A stretch of 64,000 nt of DNA from Streptomyces griseus (GCF_900460065.1 NZ_UAVD01000010.1:1-64000); one strand, 5' to 3'. Positions 47,199 to 56,504 are shown, numbered from the stretch's first letter. The notes: a model not told the origin generated them from the letters alone. Made by a program: numbers and translations.

Positions 47199-48518
47199 AT
47201 GGCGATGATGCGGCTCCGGCGCGAGGACCCGCGTCTCGTCGGCTCGTTCCGGCTGCACCGGCGGCTCGGCGCGGGCGGCATGGGCGTCGTCTACCTCGGC
47301 TCCGACCGGCGCGGCCAGCGGGTGGCGCTCAAGGTGATCCGGCCCGACCTGGCGGAGGATCAGGAGTTCCGCTCGCGGTTCGCGCGCGAGGTGTCGGCGG
47401 CCCGGCGGATCCGCGGCGGCTGCACGGCCCGGCTGGTCGCCGCCGATCTGGAGGCGGACCGCCCCTGGTTCGCGACGCAGTACGTGCCCGGCCCCTCCCT
47501 GCACGACAAGGTCGCCGAGGAGGGCCCGCTGGCCGCCGCCGAGGTCGCCTCGATCGGGGCGGCGCTCTCCGAGGGTCTCGTGGCGGTGCACGAGGCGGGG
47601 GTGGTCCACCGCGACCTGAAGCCCTCGAACATCCTCCTCTCCCCCAAGGGCCCGCGCATCATCGACTTCGGCATCGCCTGGGCGACCGGGGCGAGCACGC
47701 TCACCCATGTCGGTACGGCGGTGGGGTCGCCGGGGTTCCTCGCGCCCGAGCAGGTCCGGGGCGCGGCCGTGACGCCCGCGACGGACGTCTTCTCGCTCGG
47801 CGCGACCCTGGCGTACGCGGCGATGGCCGACTCCCCCTTCGGGCACGGCAGTTCCGAGGTGATGCTGTACCGCGTGGTGCACGAGGAGGCGCAGCTGCGC
47901 GGGGTGCACGACGCGTTGGCCCCGCTGATCAGCGCCTGTCTGGCGAAGGATCCGGAGGAGCGGCCGAGCACGCTGCAACTGTCCATGCGGCTCAAGGAGA
48001 TCGCGGCGCGCGAAGCGCAGGGGCTGCACGAGAGCCGGCCGCCCGTCCAGCGCTCCGCCCAGGACGCCGACCGGCCGACCGGCCGGATGGCCGACCCGTA
48101 CGCCGATCAGCACACCCGCCGCTCGGAAGGCCCGTCCGGCTCCCGGCCCCAGCCGGGCAGGCGCGGCGCGTCCGGGCGTTCGGGGCCGCCGCGCACCGGT
48201 GGCTCGCGCCCGCAGCAGGCTTCGCGTGACACGACGCGGTCCGGGAGGCGGCAGGGGCCCCCGCCCGGGACGAACGGCCGGCCGGGAACCCGCTCCGGGG
48301 GGCGTACGACCTCCGCGGGGCGGCGTCCGGCCAATCCGCGGCTGCTGCGCCAGCGGCTGGTGGTGTTCGTCGTGGTGACGCTGCTGGTGGCGCTGGGCAT
48401 CGCGACGGCACAGGGCTGCCAGGGGCCGGCGCGCGGGCTGGGCGGCGGGGCCGGGGTGGAGCAGCAGCATCGGGCGCCGCAGGCGCAGGCCGCGCAGGAG
48501 CCGCCGCGGCCGTCCTGA
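47199..48518 (+). CDS. Membrane-anchored Ser/Thr protein kinase
   Basis: A Hanks-type kinase of 439 residues. The kinase domain (about 10-270) has GAGGMGVV, K45 in VALKVIRPD, HRDLKPSNILL, DFGIAW and APEQ. A disordered Arg/Gly/Pro/Ser-rich linker (about 280-385) leads to one transmembrane helix (LVVFVVVTLLVALGIATA) and a short outer tail without PASTA repeats. Substrates are unknown. ATG at 47199 has only a weak GGGGAT upstream, and ATG is repeated at codons 3 and 4. Confidence 0.92.
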   Translation: MAMMRLRREDPRLVGSFRLHRRLGAGGMGVVYLGSDRRGQRVALKVIRPDLAEDQEFRSRFAREVSAARRIRGGCTARLVAADLEADRPWFATQYVPGPSLHDKVAEEGPLAAAEVASIGAALSEGLVAVHEAGVVHRDLKPSNILLSPKGPRIIDFGIAWATGASTLTHVGTAVGSPGFLAPEQVRGAAVTPATDVFSLGATLAYAAMADSPFGHGSSEVMLYRVVHEEAQLRGVHDALAPLISACLAKDPEERPSTLQLSMRLKEIAAREAQGLHESRPPVQRSAQDADRPTGRMADPYADQHTRRSEGPSGSRPQPGRRGASGRSGPPRTGGSRPQQASRDTTRSGRRQGPPPGTNGRPGTRSGGRTTSAGRRPANPRLLRQRLVVFVVVTLLVALGIATAQGCQGPARGLGGGAGVEQQHRAPQAQAAQEPPRPS

Positions 48519-48547
48519 CGCCGGGACCCGGCCGGGCCCGGCCGTGC

Positions 48548-49366
48548 TCAGCTCTCCGGGCGTCCCGTGGCCACCGCGTAGAAGGCGACCGCCGCCGCGG
48601 CGCCCACGTTCAGTGAGTCGACACCGTGCGCCATCGGGATGCGGACCCAGGCGTCGGCGGCCATCAGGGCCTGCGTGGACAGTCCGTCGCCCTCCGCGCC
48701 GAGCATCAGCGCCACCCGCTCCAGCCGGTGCGGGGCCGCCTCGTCGATGCTGGTGGCCTTGGCGTCCGGGGTGAGGGCGAGGAGCCGGAAGCCGGCCTCC
48801 CGTACCCCTTCCAGTGCCTTGGGCCAGGCTTCGAGCCGGGCGTAGGGGACGGAGAAGACGGCGCCCATGGAGACCTTGACGGAGCGCCGGTAGAGCGGGT
48901 CGGCGCAGTCCGGGGAGAGCAGGACCGCGTCCATGCCCAGGGCCGCCGCGCTGCGGAAGATGGCGCCGATGTTGGTGTGGTCGTTCACCGATTCCATGAT
49001 CACCACCCGGCGCGCGGTGGCGAGCAGTTCCTCGGACGCGGGCAGCGGCTTGCGCTGCATGGAGGCGAGCGCGCCGCGGTGGACGTGGTAGCCGGTGACC
49101 CGTTCGGCCAGCTCGGGGGCGACGGCGTACACCGGGGCCGGGACCTCGTCGATGACGTCGCGCATGACGTCGACCCACTTGGCCGAGAGCAGCATCGACC
49201 GCATCTCGTAGCCGGTCTGCCGGGCTCGGCGGATCACCTTCTCGCCCTCGGCGATGAAGAGGCCTTCGGCGGGTTCGCGCCGTCGCCGCAACTCCACGTC
49301 GGTCAGGCCGATGTAGTCGCTCAGCCGGGGGTCGTCGGGGTCGTCGACGGTGATGAGTTCTGCCAC
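48548..49366 (-). CDS. TrmH/SpoU-family RNA 2'-O-methyltransferase
   Basis: The 272-residue SPOUT protein has an N-terminal substrate-binding domain (ELRRRREPAEGLFIAEGEKVIRRA) and the trefoil-knot motifs NDHTNIGAIFRSAAALGMDAVLL, MLGAEGDGLS and the final IPMAHGVDSLNVGAAAAVAFY, which binds SAM. tRNA or rRNA target cannot be assigned. GTG start at 49366. Confidence 0.92.
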   Translation of the reverse strand: MAELITVDDPDDPRLSDYIGLTDVELRRRREPAEGLFIAEGEKVIRRARQTGYEMRSMLLSAKWVDVMRDVIDEVPAPVYAVAPELAERVTGYHVHRGALASMQRKPLPASEELLATARRVVIMESVNDHTNIGAIFRSAAALGMDAVLLSPDCADPLYRRSVKVSMGAVFSVPYARLEAWPKALEGVREAGFRLLALTPDAKATSIDEAAPHRLERVALMLGAEGDGLSTQALMAADAWVRIPMAHGVDSLNVGAAAAVAFYAVATGRPES

Positions 49367-49435
49367 AGGGTGATACTGCCTTGTCCGGTGAGTGGTGCCA
49401 ACGCCTGGGAGGGAGATGGGTAACCGCGGGTTACT

Positions 49436-50719
49436 TCATTCCTGGTCGCCCGGCCGGTCCTGACCGGTTGCCGGTGCGGAGTCCGGGCCGACCGCGACGA
49501 CCTCGCCGATGACGATCACGGCGGGCGGGCGCACGTCCTCGGCCACGGCGCGCTCACCGACGTCCGCGAGGGTCGCGTCGACGCGGCGCTGGGCGGCGGT
49601 GGTGCCCTCCTGGACGAGGGCGACCGGGGTGGCCGGGTCCTTGCCGTGGGCGACGAGGGCGGCGGCGATGGCGCCGATCTTGTCGACGGCCATCAGCAGG
49701 ACGAGGGTGCCGCGCAGCCGGGCTATGGCCTCCCAGTCGACCAGGGAGCGCGGGTCCTCGGGGGCGACATGGCCGCTGACCACGGTGAACTCATGGGCGA
49801 CGCCCCGGTGGGTGACCGGGATGCCGGCCGCGCCGGGGACGGAGATGGTGCTGGAGATCCCGGGGACGACCGTGCAGGGGATGCCCTCGGCGGCCAGCGC
49901 CTGGGCCTCCTCCATGCCGCGGCCGAAGACGAACGGGTCGCCGCCCTTGAGCCGGACGACGGACTTGCCCGCCTTGGCGTGCTCGATGAGCGCCTGGTTG
50001 ATCGCCTCCTGGGCCATGAACCGGCCGTACGGGATCTTGGCGGCGTCGATCACCTCGACGTGCGGCGGGAGTTCGTCGAGCAGGTCACGGGGGCCGAGGC
50101 GGTCGGCGATGACCACGTCGGCCTCGGCGAGGAGGCGCCGGCCGCGCACCGTGATCAGGTCCGGGTCGCCGGGGCCGCCGCCGACGAGCGCGACGCCGGG
50201 GGTGCGGGTGCGGTGGTGCGGGGCGGCGAGGGTGCCGTCGCGCAGGCCTTCGACGATGGCGTCGCGAAGGGCGGCGGAGTGCCGGGGGTCGCGGCCCCGG
50301 GGAGTGGTGTTGAGGACGGCGACGGTGATGTTGTCGATGCGGCCGGTCGCGGGGGTCCAGGCGGTGGCGGCCTCGGCGTCGTCGGCCCGGACACACCAGG
50401 TGCGGGTGCGCTCGGCCTCGGCGGAGGCGGCGTCGTTGGCCGCGGTGTCGGAGGAGGCGATCAGGGCGTACCAGGTGTCGGCGAGGTCGCCGTCCTCGTA
50501 GCGGCGGCGCTCCCAGCGGATCTCCCCGGCGTCCGCCATGGCCTCGACGGAGGGCGTCGCGGACGGGGAGACCAGGGTGATGACGGCCCCGGTGGCGATG
50601 AGCTGCGGCAGCCTGCGCTGGGCGACCTGGCCGCCGCCGACCACGACGACGCGGCGGCCGTACAGGCGCAGGCCTACGGGGTACGCGGGGTGGTCGGCGT
50701 GGTCGGCGTGCTCGGCCAT
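49436..50719 (-). CDS. cobA: Siroheme/cobalamin enzyme: precorrin-2 dehydrogenase fused to uroporphyrinogen-III C-methyltransferase
   Basis: The 427 residues have an N-terminal NAD-binding CysG-like half (RRVVVVGGGQVAQRRLPQL, about 20-160) and a C-terminal SUMT half starting VALVGGGPGDPDLITVRGRRLL (about 175-415) with RLKGGDPFVFGRG and the VVPGISSTISVPG block. It converts uroporphyrinogen III to precorrin-2 and may oxidise it to sirohydrochlorin, at the branch to siroheme and B12. ATG at 50719. The upstream 300 bp show no B12 riboswitch that I can recognise. Confidence 0.92.
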   Translation of the reverse strand: MAEHADHADHPAYPVGLRLYGRRVVVVGGGQVAQRRLPQLIATGAVITLVSPSATPSVEAMADAGEIRWERRRYEDGDLADTWYALIASSDTAANDAASAEAERTRTWCVRADDAEAATAWTPATGRIDNITVAVLNTTPRGRDPRHSAALRDAIVEGLRDGTLAAPHHRTRTPGVALVGGGPGDPDLITVRGRRLLAEADVVIADRLGPRDLLDELPPHVEVIDAAKIPYGRFMAQEAINQALIEHAKAGKSVVRLKGGDPFVFGRGMEEAQALAAEGIPCTVVPGISSTISVPGAAGIPVTHRGVAHEFTVVSGHVAPEDPRSLVDWEAIARLRGTLVLLMAVDKIGAIAAALVAHGKDPATPVALVQEGTTAAQRRVDATLADVGERAVAEDVRPPAVIVIGEVVAVGPDSAPATGQDRPGDQE

Positions 50720-51019
50720 GGCGGTACGGCTCCTCGTGCGGGTGCTGCGTTGCGTGCCGCTGCGGCGGTGGAGCGGCTGTGACGTGCGGAAAGCGGGGGT
50801 GCGGGTGGGAACACGATACGGGGTGGGGGTGGGTGGGGGCCCGGGGCGGGGGCGCCCGCGGCGGGCCTCCCCCTGCCCCGTCCCCTCCCGGAACCGCGCG
50901 GCCGCCCCGGGCCCTCTTGTCCTCGAACGCCCGACGGGCCGGGCCCCGGGGCCGCGTCCCGGACCCCGTTCCTCCGCCGGAAGGCCGGGAGGGGGACGCC
51001 GGACCGGGCGGTGGGCGTC
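50720..51019. other. 300-bp intergenic region, cobA side
   Basis: Very GC- and purine-rich (runs such as GGGGTGGGGGTGGG on the plus strand near 50817). It holds the cobA promoter and the end of the CobT-fusion transcript. No gene, riboswitch or clear terminator is seen. Confidence 0.5.
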
Positions 51020-54000
51020 CTACTTCTCCGTTACGCCTGCCGAGTCGAACGTCGCCACCTCGTGCATCGCCCGGGCCGCGCTCTGCACGATCGGGAGTGC
51101 CAGCAGCGCACCGGTGCCCTCGCCCAGCCGCAGGTCGAGGTCGACCAGCGGGCGCAGGCCCAGCTTGTTGAGCGCGGCCACGTGGCCGGGCTCGGCGCTG
51201 CGGTGGCCGGCGATGCAGGCGGCCAGCGCCTCGGGGGCGATGGCACGGGCGACCAGGGCGGCTGCCCCCGCGCTCACGCCGTCCAGGACCACCGGCGTAC
51301 GCAGGGAGGCGCCGCCGAGGAGGAAGCCGGCCATCGCCGCGTGCTCCAGACCACCGACCGCCGCGAGTACGCCGATCGGGTCGGCCGGGTCCGGCTGGTG
51401 GAGGTCGAGGGCGCGGCGGACGACGTCGACCTTGCGGGCGTGCATCTCGTCGTTGATGCCGGTCCCCCGGCCGGTCACCTCGGAGGCGTCGATCCCCGTG
51501 TACACGCAGATCAGGGCGGCCGACGCGGTGGTGTTGGCGATCCCCATCTCGCCGGTGAGCAGGGCCTTGTTGCCCGCTGCCACCAGGTCCCGGGCGGTCT
51601 CGATGCCCACCTCGATCGCCGCGAGGACCTCTTCCCGGGAGAGGGCGGGGCCCGTCGTGAAGTCGGCCGTTCCCGCGCGTACCTTGCGGGGCAGCAGCCC
51701 CGGGGTCGCGGGCAGGTCCGTCGCCACGCCCACGTCCACGACACAGACCTCGGCGCCGACCTGCGCCGCGAAGGCGTTGCACACGGCTCCGCCTCCCAGG
51801 AAGTTCGCCACCATCTGCGCGGTGACCTCCTGCGGCCACGCCGTGACGCCCTGGGCGTGCACCCCGTGGTCACCGGCGAAGATCGCGACGGCCGCGGGCT
51901 CCGGGATCGGCGGCGGGCACATCCGGGAGAGCCCGGACAGCTGCGCGGAGATGATCTCCAGCATGCCGAGCGCACCGGCGGGCTTCGTCATCCGCTTCTG
52001 GCGCTCCCACGCCTCGCCGAGCGCCTTCGCGTCCAGCGGGCGGATCGCGGAGATCGTCTCCTGGAGCAGGTCGTGCGGCTCGGCGCCGGGCAGCGCGCGA
52101 CGGCCGTACGTCTCCTCGTGGACGACCCAGGACAGCGGGCGGCGCTTGGACCAGCCCGCCTGCATCAGCTCGGGCTCCTCGGGGAACTCGTCGACGTAGC
52201 CGACGCAGAGGTAGGCCACGACCTCCAGGTGCTCGGGGAGGCCGAGCGCCCGGACCATCTCCCGCTCGTCGAAGAAGCTGACCCAGCCGACGCCGAGGCC
52301 CTCGGCGCGCGCGGCGAGCCACAGGTTCTCCACGGCGAGGGCGGAGGAGTACGGCGCCATCTGGGGCTGGGTGTGCCGGCCGAGGGTGTGCCGGCCGCCG
52401 CGGGTGGGATCGGCGGTCACGACGATGTTGACCGGGGTGTCGAGGATCGCCTCGATCTTCAGTTCCTTGAACTGCTTCGCCCGGCCCTTGGGCAGCGACT
52501 TGGCATAGGCGTCGCGCTGCCTCTGGGCCAGTTCGTGCATGGAGCGGCGGGTCTCCGCCGAGCGGATGACGACGAAGTCCCACGGCTGCGAGTGGCCGAC
52601 GCTCGGCGCGGTGTGCGCGGCCTCCAGCACCCGGAGCAGGACCTCGTGCGGGATCGGGTCGCCGCGGAAGCCGTTGCGGATGTCCCGGCGCTCGCGCATG
52701 ACCCGCAGGACCGCTTCCCGTTCGGCGTCGTCGTAGCCGGGGGCGGGCGGGGTGAACGGCTCGGACTCCTCGGCGGATTCGGCGGGCTCCGCGGGACCTT
52801 CCGGCTGCTGTGCGGCCTCGGGGTGCTGCGGCGCCTCGGCCCGTGCCGGTCGGTCGGCGGCCTGTTCCTGCTGGGCGGGATCCGGGATCTCGGGAGTCTC
52901 GATGACCTCGGGGCCGGTGCCGTCCTCGGCATCGGGCGGGAGCACGTCGGCTGCGCCGGACTCCGTCGCTCCACCGTGCTCGGCGACGGGTGCGGGGGCC
53001 TGGGAGGCTTCGTGGTCCGCAACAGGGAGCTGCCCGGCCGTCGGCTCCGGCACAGCCGCCTCTTCCGCTCCCTCCTCTGCCTCCGTCACGGGCTCGGCGG
53101 ACGCCACGTGGGCCACGGGCTCCGCGACGACGGGCTCGGGCTGGGGCTGCACGGGCTCGGCCGACGGCTCGGCCACCGGCTCCGCCACGACCGTCTGCGG
53201 AGTCGCGACGGCTTCCGGAGCCGCGGCGGCCTCCGGGCCCTCGGCCGCCGCTGCGGCCGGGACCGGCTCGGGGGACGGTGCGACAAGCTGCTCCTGCTCG
53301 GGCCGCACCGCCGCTTCGGGCTGTACGGGCTCGGGCTGCGCCACCGGCTCGACGACCTGCGTGTCCTGTGCCGGGGCCGAGGATGCGGGGGCCGCGGCCT
53401 CCACCGGGACGGCGCGGGCCTCGGGCTCCGGGGCCACGGCGGCAGCGGCCTGCCCCTCCACCTGCTCCGGCGTCCCGGGGGCGGCCGTCTCTTCGGCCGG
53501 GGCCTGTCCGGGCGCCTCCGGCGGGGCCGCCCCGGGCTCCGGGACGACGACGGGGCCGGCGGCGGCCGGCATCTCGACGGCGACCGGCCCCGGAACCGTT
53601 TCTGCCGGAACGGCCTGCGACGTCTCGACCGTCTGCGGAGTCTCGACGGCCTGGGGGGCCTCGACGGCCTGCGGGGCCGGCTCCGGCTGCGCCTCGGCGG
53701 CGGGCTGCACCGGCTGCTCGACCGGGGCGGCCGAAAGATCCGCCGGGGCGGACACGGCCACCGGCTCGGCCGACCGGGCCTCCTGGACCGGCGGAGCCGG
53801 CTGAACCTGCTCCGCGGCCTGGACCTCGGCCTGTGCGTCCACCGCGGCCTCCTCGGCCACCGGCTGCGCGACCGCCGCGGGATCGGCCGCGACCTCCTCG
53901 GTCACCGGCTGCTCGGCCGCGACCGGCGCGGCCTCGACCACCGGCTCAGGCTGCTGGGCCGTCGCGGCGGCGGCCTGCTCGGCGGGCACCTGGTCCACGA

Positions 54001-54823
54001 CGGGCTGCTCGGCGGGAACCTCGCCCGCGGCGGCCTGCCCGGCGGGCACCTGGTCCACGACGGGCTGCTCGGCGGGAACCTCGGCCACGACGGCCTGCCC
54101 GGCGGGCGTCTGCTCCGGCGGCTGGGCCCCCCACGGGGCGCCGGCCTGCGGCGGGATCTCGCCCAGCTGCGGGCCGGGCAGGGTAGCGGGGTCCTGGGCC
54201 GGCGGCACGTCGACGGTCTCGGGGCCGGCCGTCGGCGGCCCCGCGTGGCGTGCGGGAGCGGCGGTCCGGGTGGCTCCGGCGGGGCCCCGGTCGGCCAGCG
54301 AGCGCACGACGCCGCCCTGGGTGCCGCCGTACGCCGGGGCGTCGGCGGAGGGGCCCCGGTGCAACGGGCGACGGGCTGCGGCGGGGGCCGGGGCGGGGGC
54401 CGGGTGCGCGCCGACCGGTGCGGGCCCGGGCGCGGTAACGCGTACGCCGTTGAGGTCCACGGAGCCGGAGTCGCGGCCACCGGACTCATGGGTGCTGTGC
54501 GTCTCCGCGGGGGCGGCGGCGGGAGCGGCCTGGCCCTGCTGGGCGGGGACCTGGGGCTGGGGCTGGGGCGCGGCGTGCTCGGGAGCGGCGGGCTGCGCCA
54601 CCGCGGTCTGCGTGGCGGGCCTGCCCTGCGCTGGGGCCGGGGCGGCCTGTGATTCGCTCCAGGCGCCCTGGGAGGTGGGCATCAGAAGAAGGTCGTCGTC
54701 CTCGGGAGTGTGCTCGGAGGGGTCGAGGAAGGTGTACGCGTCCGGGGCGGGGATGCCCGGCTGCTCCACCATGCCTGCGTTCTCCGGCAGTCCCTCGCCC
54801 GGGATCTGGCCGGTGTCAGTCAT
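51020..54823 (-). CDS. cobT: BluB-like/CobT fusion with a large low-complexity N-terminus
   Basis: A 1267-residue protein in three parts. Residues 1-695 are low-complexity Ala/Pro/Glu/Val/Gln sequence, with 10-residue repeats (PAEQPVVDQV). Residues about 696-908 are a nitroreductase-fold BluB-like domain (ERRDIRNGFRGDPIPHEVLLRVLEAAHTAPSVGHSQPWDF), whose relatives make 5,6-dimethylbenzimidazole. Residues about 915-1267 are CobT, joining that base to nicotinate mononucleotide, with MTKPAGALG, AIFAGDHGVHAQGV and the catalytic-loop GEGTGA. Thus the two steps making the B12 lower-ligand nucleotide are in one chain. The disordered region shows no signal peptide, and its role is unknown. The ATG overlaps the stop of a six-codon mini-ORF (ATGA). 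Confidence 0.9.
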   Translation of the reverse strand: MTDTGQIPGEGLPENAGMVEQPGIPAPDAYTFLDPSEHTPEDDDLLLMPTSQGAWSESQAAPAPAQGRPATQTAVAQPAAPEHAAPQPQPQVPAQQGQAAPAAAPAETHSTHESGGRDSGSVDLNGVRVTAPGPAPVGAHPAPAPAPAAARRPLHRGPSADAPAYGGTQGGVVRSLADRGPAGATRTAAPARHAGPPTAGPETVDVPPAQDPATLPGPQLGEIPPQAGAPWGAQPPEQTPAGQAVVAEVPAEQPVVDQVPAGQAAAGEVPAEQPVVDQVPAEQAAAATAQQPEPVVEAAPVAAEQPVTEEVAADPAAVAQPVAEEAAVDAQAEVQAAEQVQPAPPVQEARSAEPVAVSAPADLSAAPVEQPVQPAAEAQPEPAPQAVEAPQAVETPQTVETSQAVPAETVPGPVAVEMPAAAGPVVVPEPGAAPPEAPGQAPAEETAAPGTPEQVEGQAAAAVAPEPEARAVPVEAAAPASSAPAQDTQVVEPVAQPEPVQPEAAVRPEQEQLVAPSPEPVPAAAAAEGPEAAAAPEAVATPQTVVAEPVAEPSAEPVQPQPEPVVAEPVAHVASAEPVTEAEEGAEEAAVPEPTAGQLPVADHEASQAPAPVAEHGGATESGAADVLPPDAEDGTGPEVIETPEIPDPAQQEQAADRPARAEAPQHPEAAQQPEGPAEPAESAEESEPFTPPAPGYDDAEREAVLRVMRERRDIRNGFRGDPIPHEVLLRVLEAAHTAPSVGHSQPWDFVVIRSAETRRSMHELAQRQRDAYAKSLPKGRAKQFKELKIEAILDTPVNIVVTADPTRGGRHTLGRHTQPQMAPYSSALAVENLWLAARAEGLGVGWVSFFDEREMVRALGLPEHLEVVAYLCVGYVDEFPEEPELMQAGWSKRRPLSWVVHEETYGRRALPGAEPHDLLQETISAIRPLDAKALGEAWERQKRMTKPAGALGMLEIISAQLSGLSRMCPPPIPEPAAVAIFAGDHGVHAQGVTAWPQEVTAQMVANFLGGGAVCNAFAAQVGAEVCVVDVGVATDLPATPGLLPRKVRAGTADFTTGPALSREEVLAAIEVGIETARDLVAAGNKALLTGEMGIANTTASAALICVYTGIDASEVTGRGTGINDEMHARKVDVVRRALDLHQPDPADPIGVLAAVGGLEHAAMAGFLLGGASLRTPVVLDGVSAGAAALVARAIAPEALAACIAGHRSAEPGHVAALNKLGLRPLVDLDLRLGEGTGALLALPIVQSAARAMHEVATFDSAGVTEK
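53970..54119. repeat. 60-bp in-frame tandem repeat within cobT
   Basis: About 2.5 copies of a 60-bp unit, itself two 30-bp halves, encode decapeptides such as PAEQPVVDQV and PAGQAAAGEV in the disordered region. Repeat number could vary between strains. Confidence 0.75.
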
Positions 54824-54840
54824 GCGTACCCCTCGCCCAT
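54820..54840 (-). CDS. Six-codon mini-ORF overlapping the cobT start
   Basis: MGEGYA followed by TGA that overlaps the cobT ATG (ATGA). AAGGAG seven to eight bases upstream is a much better ribosome-binding site than any for cobT itself, so coupled translation or re-initiation is likely. It may instead simply be the effective 5' boundary of cobT translation. Confidence 0.4.
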   Translation of the reverse strand: MGEGYA

Positions 54841-54842
54841 CG

Positions 54843-54902
54843 TCAGTGCTCCTTCGGCCCTTCGCCCGGGACGCCGAACCACGGCACGCCGGTGCTCGTC
54901 AT
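54843..54902 (-). CDS. 19-residue upstream ORF before cobT
   Basis: Reads MTSTGVPWFGVPGEGPKEH and ends 20 bp before the cobT ATG. The AAGGAG that precedes the mini-ORF lies inside its last codons. There is no strong ribosome-binding site of its own. It could be a leader peptide or chance; comparison with relatives would tell. Confidence 0.35.
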   Translation of the reverse strand: MTSTGVPWFGVPGEGPKEH

Positions 54903-55034
54903 CAAGAACGAGCGGGCTCGCCGCGCGGCACGAAACGCCCGCGGGGCTTCCTATTCTCGCGGCCGTTCGCCGCCGCGACAGGCTGTTCTGCCACGGCTCA
55001 CTGTGGACTGCGCCACGTTGCGCGTCCCCCGGGG

Positions 55035-55123
55035 TTGTGCCGTACCACAATGCGGACCAAAACAGTCCACTTTTCCGGATATTGACGAACGAAACGACGA
55101 ACGGCCGGGTGCGGTACAACAAT
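55035..55123. promoter_or_regulatory. Operator-like repeats upstream of cobT
   Basis: TTGTG-N6-CACAA (55035-55050) is a palindrome, and its half GTGCCGTACCACAAT (55037-55051) recurs as GTGCGGTACAACAAT (55109-55123), 13 of 15 identical in direct orientation 72 bp away. They lie about 210-300 bp upstream of cobT within the 334-bp gap (54824-55157). This fits binding of a dimeric repressor to two sites; the regulator is unknown. Confidence 0.45.
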
Positions 55124-55157
55124 CCGCCAGCCTACCTTCCGCGCCGGGCCGAACGGG

Positions 55158-56396
55158 TCAGGGGGCGAGGTCGGAACGCCCCGCGGAGAGCAGGAACACG
55201 ACGGCCCTCTCGCGCTCGGTCCACACCTCGGTGTCCAGGTCGACGGATTGGAGCAGCGAGCACTCGACGGTGTAGCCGTTGCCGGTGAGGGCCGCGCCGA
55301 GCGCCTCGGCCTCGTCCCGGTTGGAGGCGTGCGTGACGATGCGTTCCGGTCGCCGGTCGATGACGGCCCGGGCCACCGGGACTCCCCCGCCGCCGATCCG
55401 TACGACGTCCGGTTCGGGCAGCCGTTCCAGGACGTGCGGGGCGCGGCCCCGGACGACCTGGACGGGGACTCCGAAGGCGCGGGCGGCGGCCTCGGTGCGG
55501 GCGCAGGCGGCCGGGTCGTCGTCCACGGCCAGGACCGCCGCGCCGAAGCGGGCCGCCTCGACGGCGAAGGCGCCGCCGGCGGAGCCGATGTCCCAGACCA
55601 GGTCGCCGGTGCGGGGGCCGAGGCGGGCCAGCTGGGCGGCGCGCAGGCCGGGGAACTCGCCCTCGCCGGACTCCTGCATCCGCTCGGCCCCGGCGGCCCG
55701 GTAGGCCTCGGCGGGCAGGGCCCAGCCCCGTATCCCCTGGGGGTGGGCGGGCGGCCGGCCGGCGATCCAGGCGCCGGCGGTGGTGGTCTCGGGTCCGCCG
55801 CCGACGACGATGACGACGTTGGGGTCGCGCCAGGCGTGGTCGGCCGCCTTGTCGGAGGTGAGCACGGTGACGCGCTCGCGGTCGGTGCCGAGCTCCTCGC
55901 AGATGACGAAGGTGCGGTGGATGCCGTCGAGGAGGAGGGCCAGCTCGGCGGGGCCGGCGCCCGGTGAGGTGAGGACGGCGACCTTGTGGTGGGCCCGGCA
56001 GACGTTGACCGCGCGGCGCAGGGTGCGGGGGTGGGCGACGACGATCTGGGCGTCGTCCCAGGGCATGCCGGCCCGGGCGAAGGCGGTGGCCACGGAGGAG
56101 ACGGCGGGAACGACCTCGACCTCCAGGCCGTGTTCACGGGCGCGCAGGGTGCGGACGACGCCGAAGAATCCGGGGTCCCCGTCGGCGAGGACCACGGCAC
56201 TGCCGCGGTGTCCGGCGATCCTGCGGGCGGCGAGGTCGACGCTGCCGAGGCGGACGCGTTCGGCGTGCGGGGGGACCTCCGGCAGGGCGAGGTGGTGCGC
56301 GGCGCCGGCGACGAGCGTGGCGGCCGAGAGCGCGGAAGTGGCCGCTCCGGGCAGTGGCGAGCCGTCCCAGCCGATCACCGTGACCCGGTCGGCCAT
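55158..56396 (-). CDS. cobL: Precorrin-6Y C5,15-methyltransferase (decarboxylating), CbiE-CbiT fusion
   Basis: Bifunctional corrin-ring methylase of the B12 pathway. The 412 residues have an N-terminal CbiE tetrapyrrole methylase (VTVIGWDGSPLPGAAT; VVLADGDPGFFGVVRTL; EVVPAVSSVATAFAR) and a C-terminal CbiT Rossmann methylase (GDLVWDIGSAGGAFAVEAAR, about residues 250-412). ATG at 56396 has AGGAGA upstream. It is on the same strand and upstream of cobT and cobA, forming a loose cobalamin group. Confidence 0.93.
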   Translation of the reverse strand: MADRVTVIGWDGSPLPGAATSALSAATLVAGAAHHLALPEVPPHAERVRLGSVDLAARRIAGHRGSAVVLADGDPGFFGVVRTLRAREHGLEVEVVPAVSSVATAFARAGMPWDDAQIVVAHPRTLRRAVNVCRAHHKVAVLTSPGAGPAELALLLDGIHRTFVICEELGTDRERVTVLTSDKAADHAWRDPNVVIVVGGGPETTTAGAWIAGRPPAHPQGIRGWALPAEAYRAAGAERMQESGEGEFPGLRAAQLARLGPRTGDLVWDIGSAGGAFAVEAARFGAAVLAVDDDPAACARTEAAARAFGVPVQVVRGRAPHVLERLPEPDVVRIGGGGVPVARAVIDRRPERIVTHASNRDEAEALGAALTGNGYTVECSLLQSVDLDTEVWTERERAVVFLLSAGRSDLAP

Positions 56397-56504
56397 CGTC
56401 GTCTGTCTCCTGGGGTGTCGGAGGGTGCGGGGCGTTGCCCGTGCGTGCCGGGCAGGGGTGAGAGTACCTGGTCCCCACCTCGGTCTTCCGGGGGGCCTCG
56501 GGCG

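Noticed and set aside
51011..54652. 1213-codon Gly/Arg/Leu-rich plus-strand frame
   Set aside because: Antisense of the CobT fusion; its repeats simply mirror the low-complexity region of the real gene.
50720..55157. Cobalamin riboswitch near cobA or cobT
   Set aside because: I looked for a B12-box-like conserved core in both upstream regions and found none; a covariance-model scan would be decisive.
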